A stretch of 7,102 nucleotides of DNA, from contig JASHQP010000714.1 of the NCBI GenBank assembly GCA_030039095.1, positions 1 through 7,102 on the forward strand. The letters are read 5' to 3'. The stretch is from Streptosporangiaceae bacterium. GTDB taxonomy: Bacteria > Actinomycetota > Actinomycetes > Streptosporangiales > Streptosporangiaceae. Positions 1 through 5,607 of this stretch are shown here, one piece after another (the first letter of the stretch is position 1; each line of letters begins with the position of its first letter). The notes beneath the pieces were generated by a model. It did no database searches. It saw only the letters and a list, made by a program, of their open reading frames with translations, and had not been told where the DNA came from. The position numbers and the translations under genes were made by a program.

Positions 1-693
1 GCCGCCGACGGCTTCGCCGTCGGCCTCATCGGCCGGGACCAGCAGCGGCTGGCCGAGACGGCCGGCCAGCTCGCCGAGCGCAGCCCGGCCGGGACCCCGA
101 TCGCCTCCCGCGCCGCCGACGTCGGCGACCGGGCGCAGATCAGCGCCGCGATCGGCGAGATCTGCGCCGAGTTCGGCGGGCTCGACGTCCTGGTCAACAA
201 CGCCGGGCAGGCCCGGTGGGTGCGCACCGACACCGCGCTGGAGACGGCCGAGCGGCTGTGGGACGAGGTGATGCGGGTCAACCTCAAGGGCACCTTCCTG
301 GCCAGCATGGCCGCGATCCCGCACCTCACCAGGCCGGGCGGGCGCATCGTCAACATCAGTTCGGTCACCGCGTTCCTCGGTGGGCACGGCGGTTCGATCG
401 CGTACGCCACGTCGAAGGCCGCCCTGCACGGGCTGACCTACGCGCTGGTCCGTGAGCTCAGCCAGGACGCCATCACGGTCAACGCGGTGGCACCCGGCTT
501 CATCGCCGGCACCGACTTCAACGCCGACTTCCCGGACGCCGCGCGCAGCCAGGTGCTGGACGAGACACCGCTGGGCCGGACCGGCTCGGCCGCCGACGTG
601 GTCGCGGCCGTCCGGTACCTGGCCTCGCCGGAGGCATCGTTCGTCACCGGCGAGATCCTGCACGTCAACGGCGGCCGGGTGTTCGGGCGCTGA
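1..693 (+). CDS. Short-chain dehydrogenase/reductase (FabG-like), 5' partial
   Basis: NAD(P)-dependent oxidoreductase of the classical SDR family; the substrate cannot be told. The frame is open from base 1 to a TGA at 691-693 and gives 230 residues. The first residues correspond to the strand after the cofactor glycine motif, so roughly 15-20 N-terminal residues, including TGxxxGxG, lie off the window. Visible motifs in order: NNAG (66-69), the conserved Asn in RVNLKG (N94), Ser in NISSV (S120/S121), the catalytic pair in YATSK (Y135 and K139), and the VAPG motif (163-166) followed by the substrate loop. The C-terminus, VTGEILHVNGG, is the usual SDR dimer-interface ending. Length and ending resemble 3-oxoacyl-ACP reductase-like SDRs, but that label is generic. 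The internal ATG at 220 is not the start, because the SDR fold clearly continues upstream. It is convergent with the XRE gene and has no visible functional link to it. Confidence 0.93.
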   Translation, partial: AADGFAVGLIGRDQQRLAETAGQLAERSPAGTPIASRAADVGDRAQISAAIGEICAEFGGLDVLVNNAGQARWVRTDTALETAERLWDEVMRVNLKGTFLASMAAIPHLTRPGGRIVNISSVTAFLGGHGGSIAYATSKAALHGLTYALVRELSQDAITVNAVAPGFIAGTDFNADFPDAARSQVLDETPLGRTGSAADVVAAVRYLASPEASFVTGEILHVNGGRVFGR

Positions 694-697
694 GCGG

Positions 698-722
698 CTG
701 GCCCGGCCGCGCCGGGAGCCAG
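698..722. terminator. GC-rich stem-loop between convergent genes
   Basis: Five bases after the SDR stop codon, CTGGC-CCGGC (698-707) can pair with GCCGG-GA-GCCAG (711-722) around a CGC loop. This gives ten pairs with a two-base bulge. No T-tract follows on either strand, so it is not a canonical intrinsic terminator. Such U-less hairpins between convergent genes are common in high-GC actinobacteria. The assignment is from position and pairing only. Confidence 0.4.
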
Positions 723-741
723 GGGCCGCCGGCCGCCGGGG

Positions 742-1398
742 CTACTGGGGTCGCAGCGCCATCCAGACGGCCCTGGCGTCGGTGTCGCCGGGGTTGCGCC
801 AGGTGTGCGGCTGGTCCCCGCGGAAATGCAGCGAGCTCCCGGGCTGCAGGTGGAAGGACTGGCCGGCGACGGTGAACTCCAGCTGGCCCTCGGTCAGATG
901 GATGAGTTCCTCGCCGGGGTGCTGCATCGGCTTCCGGCCGCTGCTGGCGCCCGGTGCCACCGTGGCACGGGCGCCGGCCAGCAGGAAGCGCGCGTAGGGG
1001 CCGGAAATGCTGTTGAGCGAGATGCCCTTGTGCGAGGTGTAGACCGGCCGGGACGCGTCCACGGGCGTCAGCACCGCCAGGTCCTCCCGGTTGCCGTCTT
1101 CCTCGACGAAGTATGAGACGGGGCGGCCGACCGCACCGGCGATCTTCAGCAGCGTGGTGATGGTCGGCACCATGCCGCCCTGCTCGATCTTGTGGATCGC
1201 CGCCGCCGACACGTCGGAACGCTCGCCGAGCTGCTGCAGCGAGAGCCCCATGCTCTTGCGCAGGCTGAACACCTTCAGCCCGATCGAGCCTACGATCCGC
1301 TCGAGGTCATCGCTCGCGTCCTCGCCGGGTGCGATGGACTGGGCATCGAGGCACGGTGGGCCCTGCGTGCGTGGCTGGGTGCGCGGAAGTCGGTTCAT
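742..1398 (-). CDS. XRE-family transcriptional regulator with C-terminal cupin domain
   Basis: DNA-binding regulator of 218 residues that probably senses a small ligand through its cupin domain. After a polar, Pro-rich N-terminal extension (about 1-32), a helix-turn-helix of the HTH_3/XRE type spans about 38-95. Recognisable elements are LRKSMGLSLQQLGERS, the recognition-helix region SAAAIHKIEQG, and PTITTLLKIAGAVG. A cupin_2 domain covers about 145-215, with HPGEE (H160, E163/E164), the glycine turn around LTEGQLEF, PGSSLHF, and H198 in DQPHTWRN. These match the usual metal/ligand-facing positions of the fold. The architecture is shared with the PuuR-like and related regulators. It is divergent from the flavin oxidoreductase gene, so that operon is its likeliest target (inference). 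The ATG at 1398 has only a weak GGGAA upstream, preceded by a run of seven Gs on the + strand; the start is not certain, but the two domains do not depend on it. Confidence 0.93.
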   Translation of the reverse strand: MNRLPRTQPRTQGPPCLDAQSIAPGEDASDDLERIVGSIGLKVFSLRKSMGLSLQQLGERSDVSAAAIHKIEQGGMVPTITTLLKIAGAVGRPVSYFVEEDGNREDLAVLTPVDASRPVYTSHKGISLNSISGPYARFLLAGARATVAPGASSGRKPMQHPGEELIHLTEGQLEFTVAGQSFHLQPGSSLHFRGDQPHTWRNPGDTDARAVWMALRPQ

Positions 1399-1500
1399 GG
1401 GGGGGTTCCCATCGTCCTGGCTGATCGTTGTCTCTTGACGTGCATCAGCGCCACGGCCAGTATAGTGAATGAAGCGTCGCGGATACTAAATGGTGACTTC

Positions 1501-1518
1501 CCTACTCGTACGAGGAGG
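1501..1518. repeat. 18-bp imperfect palindrome overlapping the ribosome binding site
   Basis: The sequence CCTACTCGTACGAGGAGG is self-complementary except for one mismatched base pair (1504 against 1515). Its core, CTCGTACGAG (1505-1514), is a perfect 10-bp palindrome. The right arm contains the Shine-Dalgarno sequence of the flavoenzyme gene. As DNA it could be an operator for the neighbouring XRE regulator. As RNA it could fold into a seven-position stem with a GTAC loop that hides the ribosome binding site. Which, if either, is real cannot be decided from sequence alone. Confidence 0.6.
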
Positions 1519-1519
1519 G
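1512..1519 (+). promoter_or_regulatory. Ribosome binding site fixing the GTG start at 1525
   Basis: GAGGAGGG ends five bases before the GTG at 1525-1527. It is the strongest Shine-Dalgarno sequence near the 5' end of this open frame. It coincides with the start of the FAD-binding fold (AHRIVVIGGGAAG). It therefore overrides the longer open frame that begins at 1192, inside the XRE gene on the other strand. Confidence 0.85.
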
Positions 1520-1524
1520 TACAG

Positions 1525-2859
1525 GTGGCGCACCGGATCGTGGTGATCGGCGGCGGCGCGGCCGGCATCGGGGCCGCAGGGGCGGCCAAGGCTACGGATC
1601 CGTCCGCCGACGTCCGCGTGTACACCGAGTTCGAAGACGTCGGGTACAGCCCGTGCGGCATCCCCTACGTGCACGGCAAGGAGATCCCGGACTTCGAGCG
1701 GCTGTTCCTGGCGACCAAGCAGACGTACGAGGACTCGGGCATCGACGTCCATTACGGTACGGAGGTCACCGGGGCCGACACCGGCGCGAAGACGGTCGCG
1801 GTCCGCGGTGAGGGCGAGGTCGGCTACGACAAGCTGATCGTGTGCACCGGCTTCGAGTACGCCCCGACCGGCGTGCCCGGCGCCGACCTGGGCGGCCTGT
1901 ACTACGTCAAGAACATCCGCCGGGCGATGGAGTGGGACAAGGTCCTCGACGGGGTCAAGTCCGCGGTGGTGATCGAGGCGTCCCCGCTCGGCCTGGAGAT
2001 GGTGACCGCGCTGTGCCACCGGGGGATCGAGACGCACCTGGTCGACCCGGACGCGTGGGCGCTCGCCGCGGCGACCGACCCGGACATCGCCGGCCCGGTG
2101 CAGGACTCCTGGCTCGAGATGGGGGCGAAGCTGCACTTCAACACCGTGCTCACCGGATTCACCGGGGACGGCTCGGTGCGCTCGGTGACCACGTCGGACG
2201 GGGAGATCCGCTGCGACCTGGCGGTGGTGTGCACCAGGAAGCAGGCCAACGCCGCGCTGGCCCGCTCGGCCGGGCTCCAGATCGGGTCGGCCGGCGGGGT
2301 GATCGTCGACGAGGGCATGCGCACCACCACGCCGGGGGTCTGGGCGGCGGGCGACTGCGTCGAGGTGCCGCACAGCGTCACGCAGATCCCGATCCAGGGC
2401 CTGTCCGGCAGCCATGCCTACGCGCAGGGCAAGGTCGCGGGCACCAATGCGGCGGGCGGCCGGCGAACCTACCAGCCGGTGAGCGTGCCGTGGGGGATGG
2501 TGGCCGGCGAGTGGATGATCGGCGGCGTCTCGTTCAGCGAGACCCTGGCCACCGCGCTCGGCATCCCGCACGTCGTCGGGGCTGCCGAGGGCATCTCCCG
2601 GGCACGGTACTACCCCGGGGTCAAGAAGATCCGGGTCAAGCTGCTGGCCGAGCCGGGCTCGCTGCGGCTGATCGGCGCCCAGATGGTCGGCTCCGAGGGC
2701 ATCAAGGAGCGCGCCGACTTCCTGGCCATGGCGGTCCGCACCGGCATCACCATCGATGACCTCGCGACGATGGAGAACGTGTACTCCCCCCCGATCGGGG
2801 CGCTGAACGAGCCGATCGCGCTCGCGGCGCAGAACCTGCTCTCGGGGCTCGGGCGCTGA
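1525..2859 (+). CDS. FAD-dependent pyridine nucleotide-disulfide oxidoreductase, CoA-disulfide reductase/NADH oxidase-like
   Basis: Cytoplasmic flavoprotein of 444 residues, the usual length for the CoA-disulfide reductase/Nox/NADH-dependent persulfide reductase group. The FAD-binding Rossmann motif IGGGAAGIGAA starts at about residue 8. The single redox cysteine characteristic of this group is C44 in YSPCGIPY. CTGFEYAPTGVPG (107-119) occupies the place of the usual ATG motif. The second FAD motif is TTTPGVWAAGDC (267-278). The C-terminal dimerisation domain (about 320-444) contains YYPGVKKIRVK, GAQMVG and ENVYSPPIG. The central NAD(P)-binding motif is abnormal: where GxGxxG is expected, residues 151-156 read EASPLG, with the first two glycines lost. 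GVPN is likewise replaced by a sequence around RKQAN (238-242). The fold is certain. Reduction of CoA disulfide, persulfide or oxygen is an inference from the family, and NAD(P)H use is doubtful. It heads a rightward gene run. Confidence 0.9.
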   Translation: MAHRIVVIGGGAAGIGAAGAAKATDPSADVRVYTEFEDVGYSPCGIPYVHGKEIPDFERLFLATKQTYEDSGIDVHYGTEVTGADTGAKTVAVRGEGEVGYDKLIVCTGFEYAPTGVPGADLGGLYYVKNIRRAMEWDKVLDGVKSAVVIEASPLGLEMVTALCHRGIETHLVDPDAWALAAATDPDIAGPVQDSWLEMGAKLHFNTVLTGFTGDGSVRSVTTSDGEIRCDLAVVCTRKQANAALARSAGLQIGSAGGVIVDEGMRTTTPGVWAAGDCVEVPHSVTQIPIQGLSGSHAYAQGKVAGTNAAGGRRTYQPVSVPWGMVAGEWMIGGVSFSETLATALGIPHVVGAAEGISRARYYPGVKKIRVKLLAEPGSLRLIGAQMVGSEGIKERADFLAMAVRTGITIDDLATMENVYSPPIGALNEPIALAAQNLLSGLGR

Positions 2860-2860
2860 C

Positions 2861-3115
2861 ATGGCGTTCTCGCGCTGGCTGCGGGCCACCTCGGAGCGCT
2901 ACCTCATGATCGCTGCGCAGCGGCAGATCGCCGCCAAGTACGGGGTGCCCCCGCCGCCCCGGCCCCGGGGTGCGGACATCTTCTGGCTCCGGGTGTACGT
3001 CCCGGCCTACCGGGCGGTGCCCTGGCGCGTGCGCTCGGCGATCATGCGGCGCATGCCAGGGAGCCACCGCATGACGTGGACGACCGGCATGCGCCCGCGC
3101 GGCCCCGCCGGCTGA
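2861..3115 (+). CDS. Small, very basic hypothetical protein (84 aa)
   Basis: I do not recognise a family. The ATG lies one base after the stop of the flavoenzyme gene, and no strong Shine-Dalgarno is visible, which suggests translational coupling. The product has 15 Arg and 1 Lys against 1 Asp and 1 Glu (net charge about +14), four Trp and no Cys. An amphipathic N-terminal segment with several Arg (1-27) is followed by a PPPPRPRG linker (30-37). A Trp/Tyr/Arg-rich segment (38-60) leads into an IMRRMPGSHRMTW stretch (61-73). There is no signal peptide and no clear transmembrane helix. Tight placement between two recognisable genes on the same strand, with the only competing frame an antisense one, supports a real gene. 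A nucleic-acid- or partner-binding role would be guesswork. Confidence 0.65.
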   Translation: MAFSRWLRATSERYLMIAAQRQIAAKYGVPPPPRPRGADIFWLRVYVPAYRAVPWRVRSAIMRRMPGSHRMTWTTGMRPRGPAG

Positions 3116-3158
3116 GCCGCGAACGATCCACCCGCCAACAAAAATCCGAACAACAGTC

Positions 3159-3163
3159 AGGAG
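3159..3163 (+). promoter_or_regulatory. Ribosome binding site fixing the ATG start at 3169
   Basis: AGGAG ends five bases before the ATG at 3169-3171. The frame is open further upstream to an ATG at 3076, but that would overlap the small basic gene and adds residues unlike the DsrE fold. The start at 3169 is therefore preferred. Confidence 0.8.
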
Positions 3164-3168
3164 CAGCC

Positions 3169-3657
3169 ATGCCGATCACCGTCGAGTCTCCGCGCGCCGA
3201 TGCGGGCGAGTCGCTGTACAAGACCGAAGAGAAGCTGTTCGACGACATCCGCGCCAATCCCGGGGAGAAGGCGTTCGTCTTCATCCACTCCGTCCCGTTC
3301 GAGGGCTCGGTGTCACTGGTGAACCTGCTCACCTCGACCCGCCTGGTCCGCAAGGGCTTCGACGTGTCCATCATCCTGTACGGCCCGGGCGTCATGCTCG
3401 CCTCCCGGCACCGCGGCTACCCGACGGTCGGCACCGAGGGCTTCCCCGGCAACCTGGCCGGGAACCGCCAGATCGAGACGTTGCTCAAGGAGGGCGCGAA
3501 GGTCTACGCCTGCCGGTTCGCGATGGGCGCGCTCTACGGGTTCCGGGAGGAGGACCTCATCGACGGAGTGCAGGCGTTCAACCCACTCGACGTGCTCGAC
3601 TCCGCGCTCACCGCCTGGCGCGCCGGCGCGTTCCAGCTCAACACGTGGACCGTCTGA
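3169..3657 (+). CDS. DsrE-fold protein, probable MSMEG_0572/Sll0783 family
   Basis: Protein of 162 residues. After an N-terminal segment (about 1-33), a DsrE-like alpha/beta fold begins with the strand KAFVFIHSVPFEG (34-46). The helix LVNLLTSTRLVRKG and the strand DVSIILYGPGVML follow. Its only cysteine, C115 in KVYACRFAMGALYG, sits where DsrE/TusD proteins carry their sulfur-accepting cysteine. The end contains FNPLDVLD (138-145) and NTWTV (158-162). From memory these features match the MSMEG_0572/Sll0783 family, called nitrogen-starvation response proteins and normally found with the nitrilase Nit1 gene cluster. No other member of that cluster is visible here. A sulfur-relay or persulfide-carrier role is inferred from the fold, the cysteine and the neighbouring disulfide reductase-like and OsmC-like genes. 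The DsrE-like fold is likely; the subfamily is moderately sure; the biochemical function is unknown. Confidence 0.75.
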   Translation: MPITVESPRADAGESLYKTEEKLFDDIRANPGEKAFVFIHSVPFEGSVSLVNLLTSTRLVRKGFDVSIILYGPGVMLASRHRGYPTVGTEGFPGNLAGNRQIETLLKEGAKVYACRFAMGALYGFREEDLIDGVQAFNPLDVLDSALTAWRAGAFQLNTWTV

Positions 3658-3672
3658 CGACCGTGCGCGGCG

Positions 3673-3694
3673 GGCGGGCCGGCCACGGCCCGCC
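3673..3694 (+). promoter_or_regulatory. Perfect GC hairpin between the DsrE-like and OsmC-like genes
   Basis: GGCGGGCC (3673-3680) is the exact reverse complement of GGCCCGCC (3687-3694), with a six-base loop. It lies 15 bases after the DsrE-like stop and 14 bases before the OsmC-like start. No T-tract follows. It could be a U-less terminator, an attenuator lowering expression of the last gene, or an mRNA 3'-end stabiliser. High GC makes chance hairpins common, so the function is uncertain. Confidence 0.4.
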
Positions 3695-3708
3695 ACCGGG
3701 CGCCAGCC

Positions 3709-4155
3709 ATGCCGGATGACCGGCCGCTGACGAACTCGGTCGTTGCCCGGTGGGAGGGCGGCTGGCGGTGCCGGGTCACCGCGGCCGGATTCGACCTGGT
3801 CGTCGACGAGCCGGAGAGCGCGGGCGGCACCGGCACCGGGCCGATGCCGACCGAGTACCTGCTCGCGGCCATGGCCTCCTGCTATGCGCTCGCGCTGCAG
3901 TGGTCGGCGGCCAAGCGCGGCGCTGACCTGCCCGGCCTGGCCGTCACGGCCACCGGGACCTACGACGGGCCGAGGTTCTGCAGGCTGGCGCTCGACGTGG
4001 CGACCAGCGCACCGGCGGACGTGGTCGGCCCGCTGATCGAGCCGGCGCTGCGGGTGTGCTACGTGTCGAACACGATCGCGTCGTCGCCGCCCATCGAGGT
4101 GGCGATCGGCGGCGTGCCGGTGCGTGGCCCGGCCGGTCAGCCGTCCGCTGACTGA
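3709..4155 (+). CDS. OsmC/Ohr-family protein
   Basis: Protein of 148 residues, the normal size for the OsmC fold. Members act as homodimeric thiol peroxidases against organic hydroperoxides, or have unassigned roles. The family core is GPMPTEYLLAAMASCYALAL (44-63), containing the first cysteine, C58, on the central helix. The second conserved cysteine is C117 in RVCYVSNTI. ARWEGGWRCRV (13-23) forms the N-terminal sheet, and C21 and C91 are additional cysteines. The paired C58/C117 agrees with peroxidatic and resolving positions in the family. No strong Shine-Dalgarno precedes the ATG, and no better in-frame start is visible, so it may be poorly translated or coupled to upstream translation. 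Its 3' end overlaps the DUF1116 gene on the other strand by 19 bases. The OsmC superfamily is confident; the Ohr, OsmC or YhfA-like subgroup is not resolved. Confidence 0.9.
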   Translation: MPDDRPLTNSVVARWEGGWRCRVTAAGFDLVVDEPESAGGTGTGPMPTEYLLAAMASCYALALQWSAAKRGADLPGLAVTATGTYDGPRFCRLALDVATSAPADVVGPLIEPALRVCYVSNTIASSPPIEVAIGGVPVRGPAGQPSAD

Positions 4156-5585
4156 GCCTGCTCGCCGCCGAGCCGGAGGTCCAGGTCCGCGACCGCATCG
4201 GCGAAGCACCCCAGCGGTGCCTCGGCGACGCCCGCACCCACCTGTCCGGTCCCGGCGCTGTGGTGCAGGATCCCGGTGGTGATCGCGGGGGTGATGCCGA
4301 GCTCGACGACGCGCCGCAGGTCCACGCCGAGAGGCGTGCCCGCCATCCCGAGGACCGGGATCTTGAAGCGGCCCGATCGCCCGACGCAGATCGCGGCGAG
4401 CCGGTCGGTCAGGCCGGCCGCGGCGGCCATCGACCCGCCCAGGAACTGCGCGACGGCGGGCGACCCGGCCGCGGCGGCCGCGCCGAGGCCGGCCAGTTCG
4501 AGCACCGCGCTGTCGCCGATGTCCCGCGCGCTGGTCTCGGCGCCCTGGCCCGGGTAGTACAGCGCGTGGCCGACCTCCGGCGCCGCAGCGGTGAACCACC
4601 GGTCCGACCCTGCCAGCCGGATCCCGAACGTGGTGCCGTTGCGCGCCATCGCGGTCACGATGGACGCGCCGTGGACCTGGGCCGCCCATTCGGTCAGCGA
4701 CCTGGCCGCCGCCATCGCGATGGTCAGGAAGAACAGGTGATTGCCGGACAGGAAGCGCGTGAACGGGACGCGCCGCGGGTCATCGAGCGCAGCCAGGTAC
4801 GGCAGCCAGTCCCGGATGAGCAGGTTGGTCGCGGCCTGGGTGCGGACATGGATGTCGTCGCCCATGGCGACCGCCTGCGCCGCCAGCGCCAGCACATCGA
4901 CCGGGCCGGAGGCGTCCAGGACCTGGCGGATCACCGGCGCGGCCACGTCGCGGAGAAACCCGAGGCGCTCGATCGCCGCCGCGCTGTCGGAGCCGAACCA
5001 CGCGACCTCGCCCGGGCCCTGGCAGACCGGCGCGAACGCGGTCGTGCCGCCCGCCGCGTTCTCCACCACGTACACCGGAGCACCCGGTTCCAGGGCCGTT
5101 GCCATCGGCACCACGATCCGGTGCTCGCTGGCCGGGCCAAGGTGGATCGCGTCCCGTTCAAGGATCCTGTCCGCGCTGCGCGGATCGGAGGCCCAGCCCT
5201 CGGCCACCACGGCAGCGCGCATCGAACGGCGCAGCGGATCGGGTGCATCGGCGTAGCTGACCGGCGGGCCGCAGTGCAGCAGCGTCCGCTCGGGCAGGCC
5301 GGGCACCGCCTCGGCCACGGTGGTGATGCCGGCCAGGAGCGGCACACCGGAATCCAGCCTGCGCACCACCTCGGCGTTCGCCTCGTCGATCTGCCGCCCG
5401 TGCTGCCCGTAGAGCCGGCCGAGGGCGGCGACGGCGGCGGAATGGCCGCCGGCCGGGACCCTCCAGTCGACGGAGACGACATCCGCTCCCTGCGCGGCGA
5501 CGGCGTCGGCGAACAGCGGCAGCCCGATGTTGACGACGCTGACGGCCTCCGGGAGGGCCGTCGGCCGGCCGGCCAGATCGGTCAT
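4137..5585 (-). CDS. DUF1116 family protein (YlbE/AllG-like)
   Basis: Protein of 482 residues, near full length for the family. The N-terminus carries VVNIGLPLFADAVAAQG and VDWRVPAGG (about 17-47), the segment shared with FdrA-associated proteins. The DUF1116 core is recognisable from QAVAMGDDIHVRTQAATNLL, SGNHLFFLTIAMAAAR, TAMARNGTTFGIRLAG, DIGDSAVLELAGLG and FLGGSMAAA. E. coli YlbE/AllG, a relative, has been assigned with FdrA (AllF) and YlbF (AllH) to oxamate carbamoyltransferase in allantoin catabolism, which releases carbamoyl phosphate. A similar carbamoyl-transfer role here is an inference; FdrA and YlbF partners are not in the window and could lie beyond 7102. The gene begins 22 bp after the lyase stop, with GAGG five bases before its ATG, so the two are very probably cotranscribed. 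Confidence 0.88.
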   Translation of the reverse strand: MTDLAGRPTALPEAVSVVNIGLPLFADAVAAQGADVVSVDWRVPAGGHSAAVAALGRLYGQHGRQIDEANAEVVRRLDSGVPLLAGITTVAEAVPGLPERTLLHCGPPVSYADAPDPLRRSMRAAVVAEGWASDPRSADRILERDAIHLGPASEHRIVVPMATALEPGAPVYVVENAAGGTTAFAPVCQGPGEVAWFGSDSAAAIERLGFLRDVAAPVIRQVLDASGPVDVLALAAQAVAMGDDIHVRTQAATNLLIRDWLPYLAALDDPRRVPFTRFLSGNHLFFLTIAMAAARSLTEWAAQVHGASIVTAMARNGTTFGIRLAGSDRWFTAAAPEVGHALYYPGQGAETSARDIGDSAVLELAGLGAAAAAGSPAVAQFLGGSMAAAAGLTDRLAAICVGRSGRFKIPVLGMAGTPLGVDLRRVVELGITPAITTGILHHSAGTGQVGAGVAEAPLGCFADAVADLDLRLGGEQAQSADG

Positions 5586-5587
5586 GG

Positions 5588-5594
5588 CTTCCTC
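5588..5594 (-). promoter_or_regulatory. Ribosome binding site of the DUF1116 gene
   Basis: On the minus strand the sequence reads GAGGAAG followed by CC and the ATG at 5585, so the GAGG core sits five bases before the start. It lies inside the 22-bp gap after the lyase stop codon. This supports the ATG at 5585 as the true start and independent initiation within a shared transcript. Confidence 0.7.
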
Positions 5595-5607
5595 GCTTCT
5601 CGATGGC

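Larger units (their letters stand above)
1399..1524. promoter_or_regulatory. Divergent intergenic control region of the XRE and flavoenzyme genes
   Basis: This 126-bp region is distinctly less GC-rich than its surroundings. On the + strand, TTGACG (1435-1440) and TATAGT (1461-1466) resemble -35 and -10 hexamers, but the 20-bp spacer is longer than the ideal 17-18. On the - strand, TATACT (bases 1464-1459) is a good -10 for the XRE gene; only poor -35 matches lie 19-20 bp upstream of it. The two -10 candidates share bases 1461-1464, so the two promoters would compete. AGTAT (1459-1463) and ATACT (1483-1487) form a spaced inverted repeat, a possible operator. Promoter positions are predictions from motif similarity only. 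Confidence 0.5.

Noticed and set aside
1192..1524. Upstream extension of the flavoenzyme frame to an ATG at 1192
   Set aside because: It would run through the XRE gene on the other strand and the promoter region. The strong Shine-Dalgarno at 1512-1519 and the start of the FAD motif place the start at 1525.
1486..2889. 467-residue open frame on the minus strand, opposite the flavoenzyme
   Set aside because: It is antisense to an unmistakable FAD oxidoreductase. Its translation is a low-complexity Arg/His/Asp/Gly mixture typical of antisense frames in high-GC DNA.
3076..3168. Upstream extension of the DsrE-like frame to an ATG at 3076
   Set aside because: It overlaps the small basic gene and adds unrelated Arg-rich residues; AGGAG at 3159-3163 supports the ATG at 3169.
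3313..4689. 458-residue open frame on the minus strand across the DsrE-like, OsmC-like and DUF1116 genes
   Set aside because: It is Arg/Gly/Pro-rich without any fold and overlaps three recognisable genes; it is a composition artefact.
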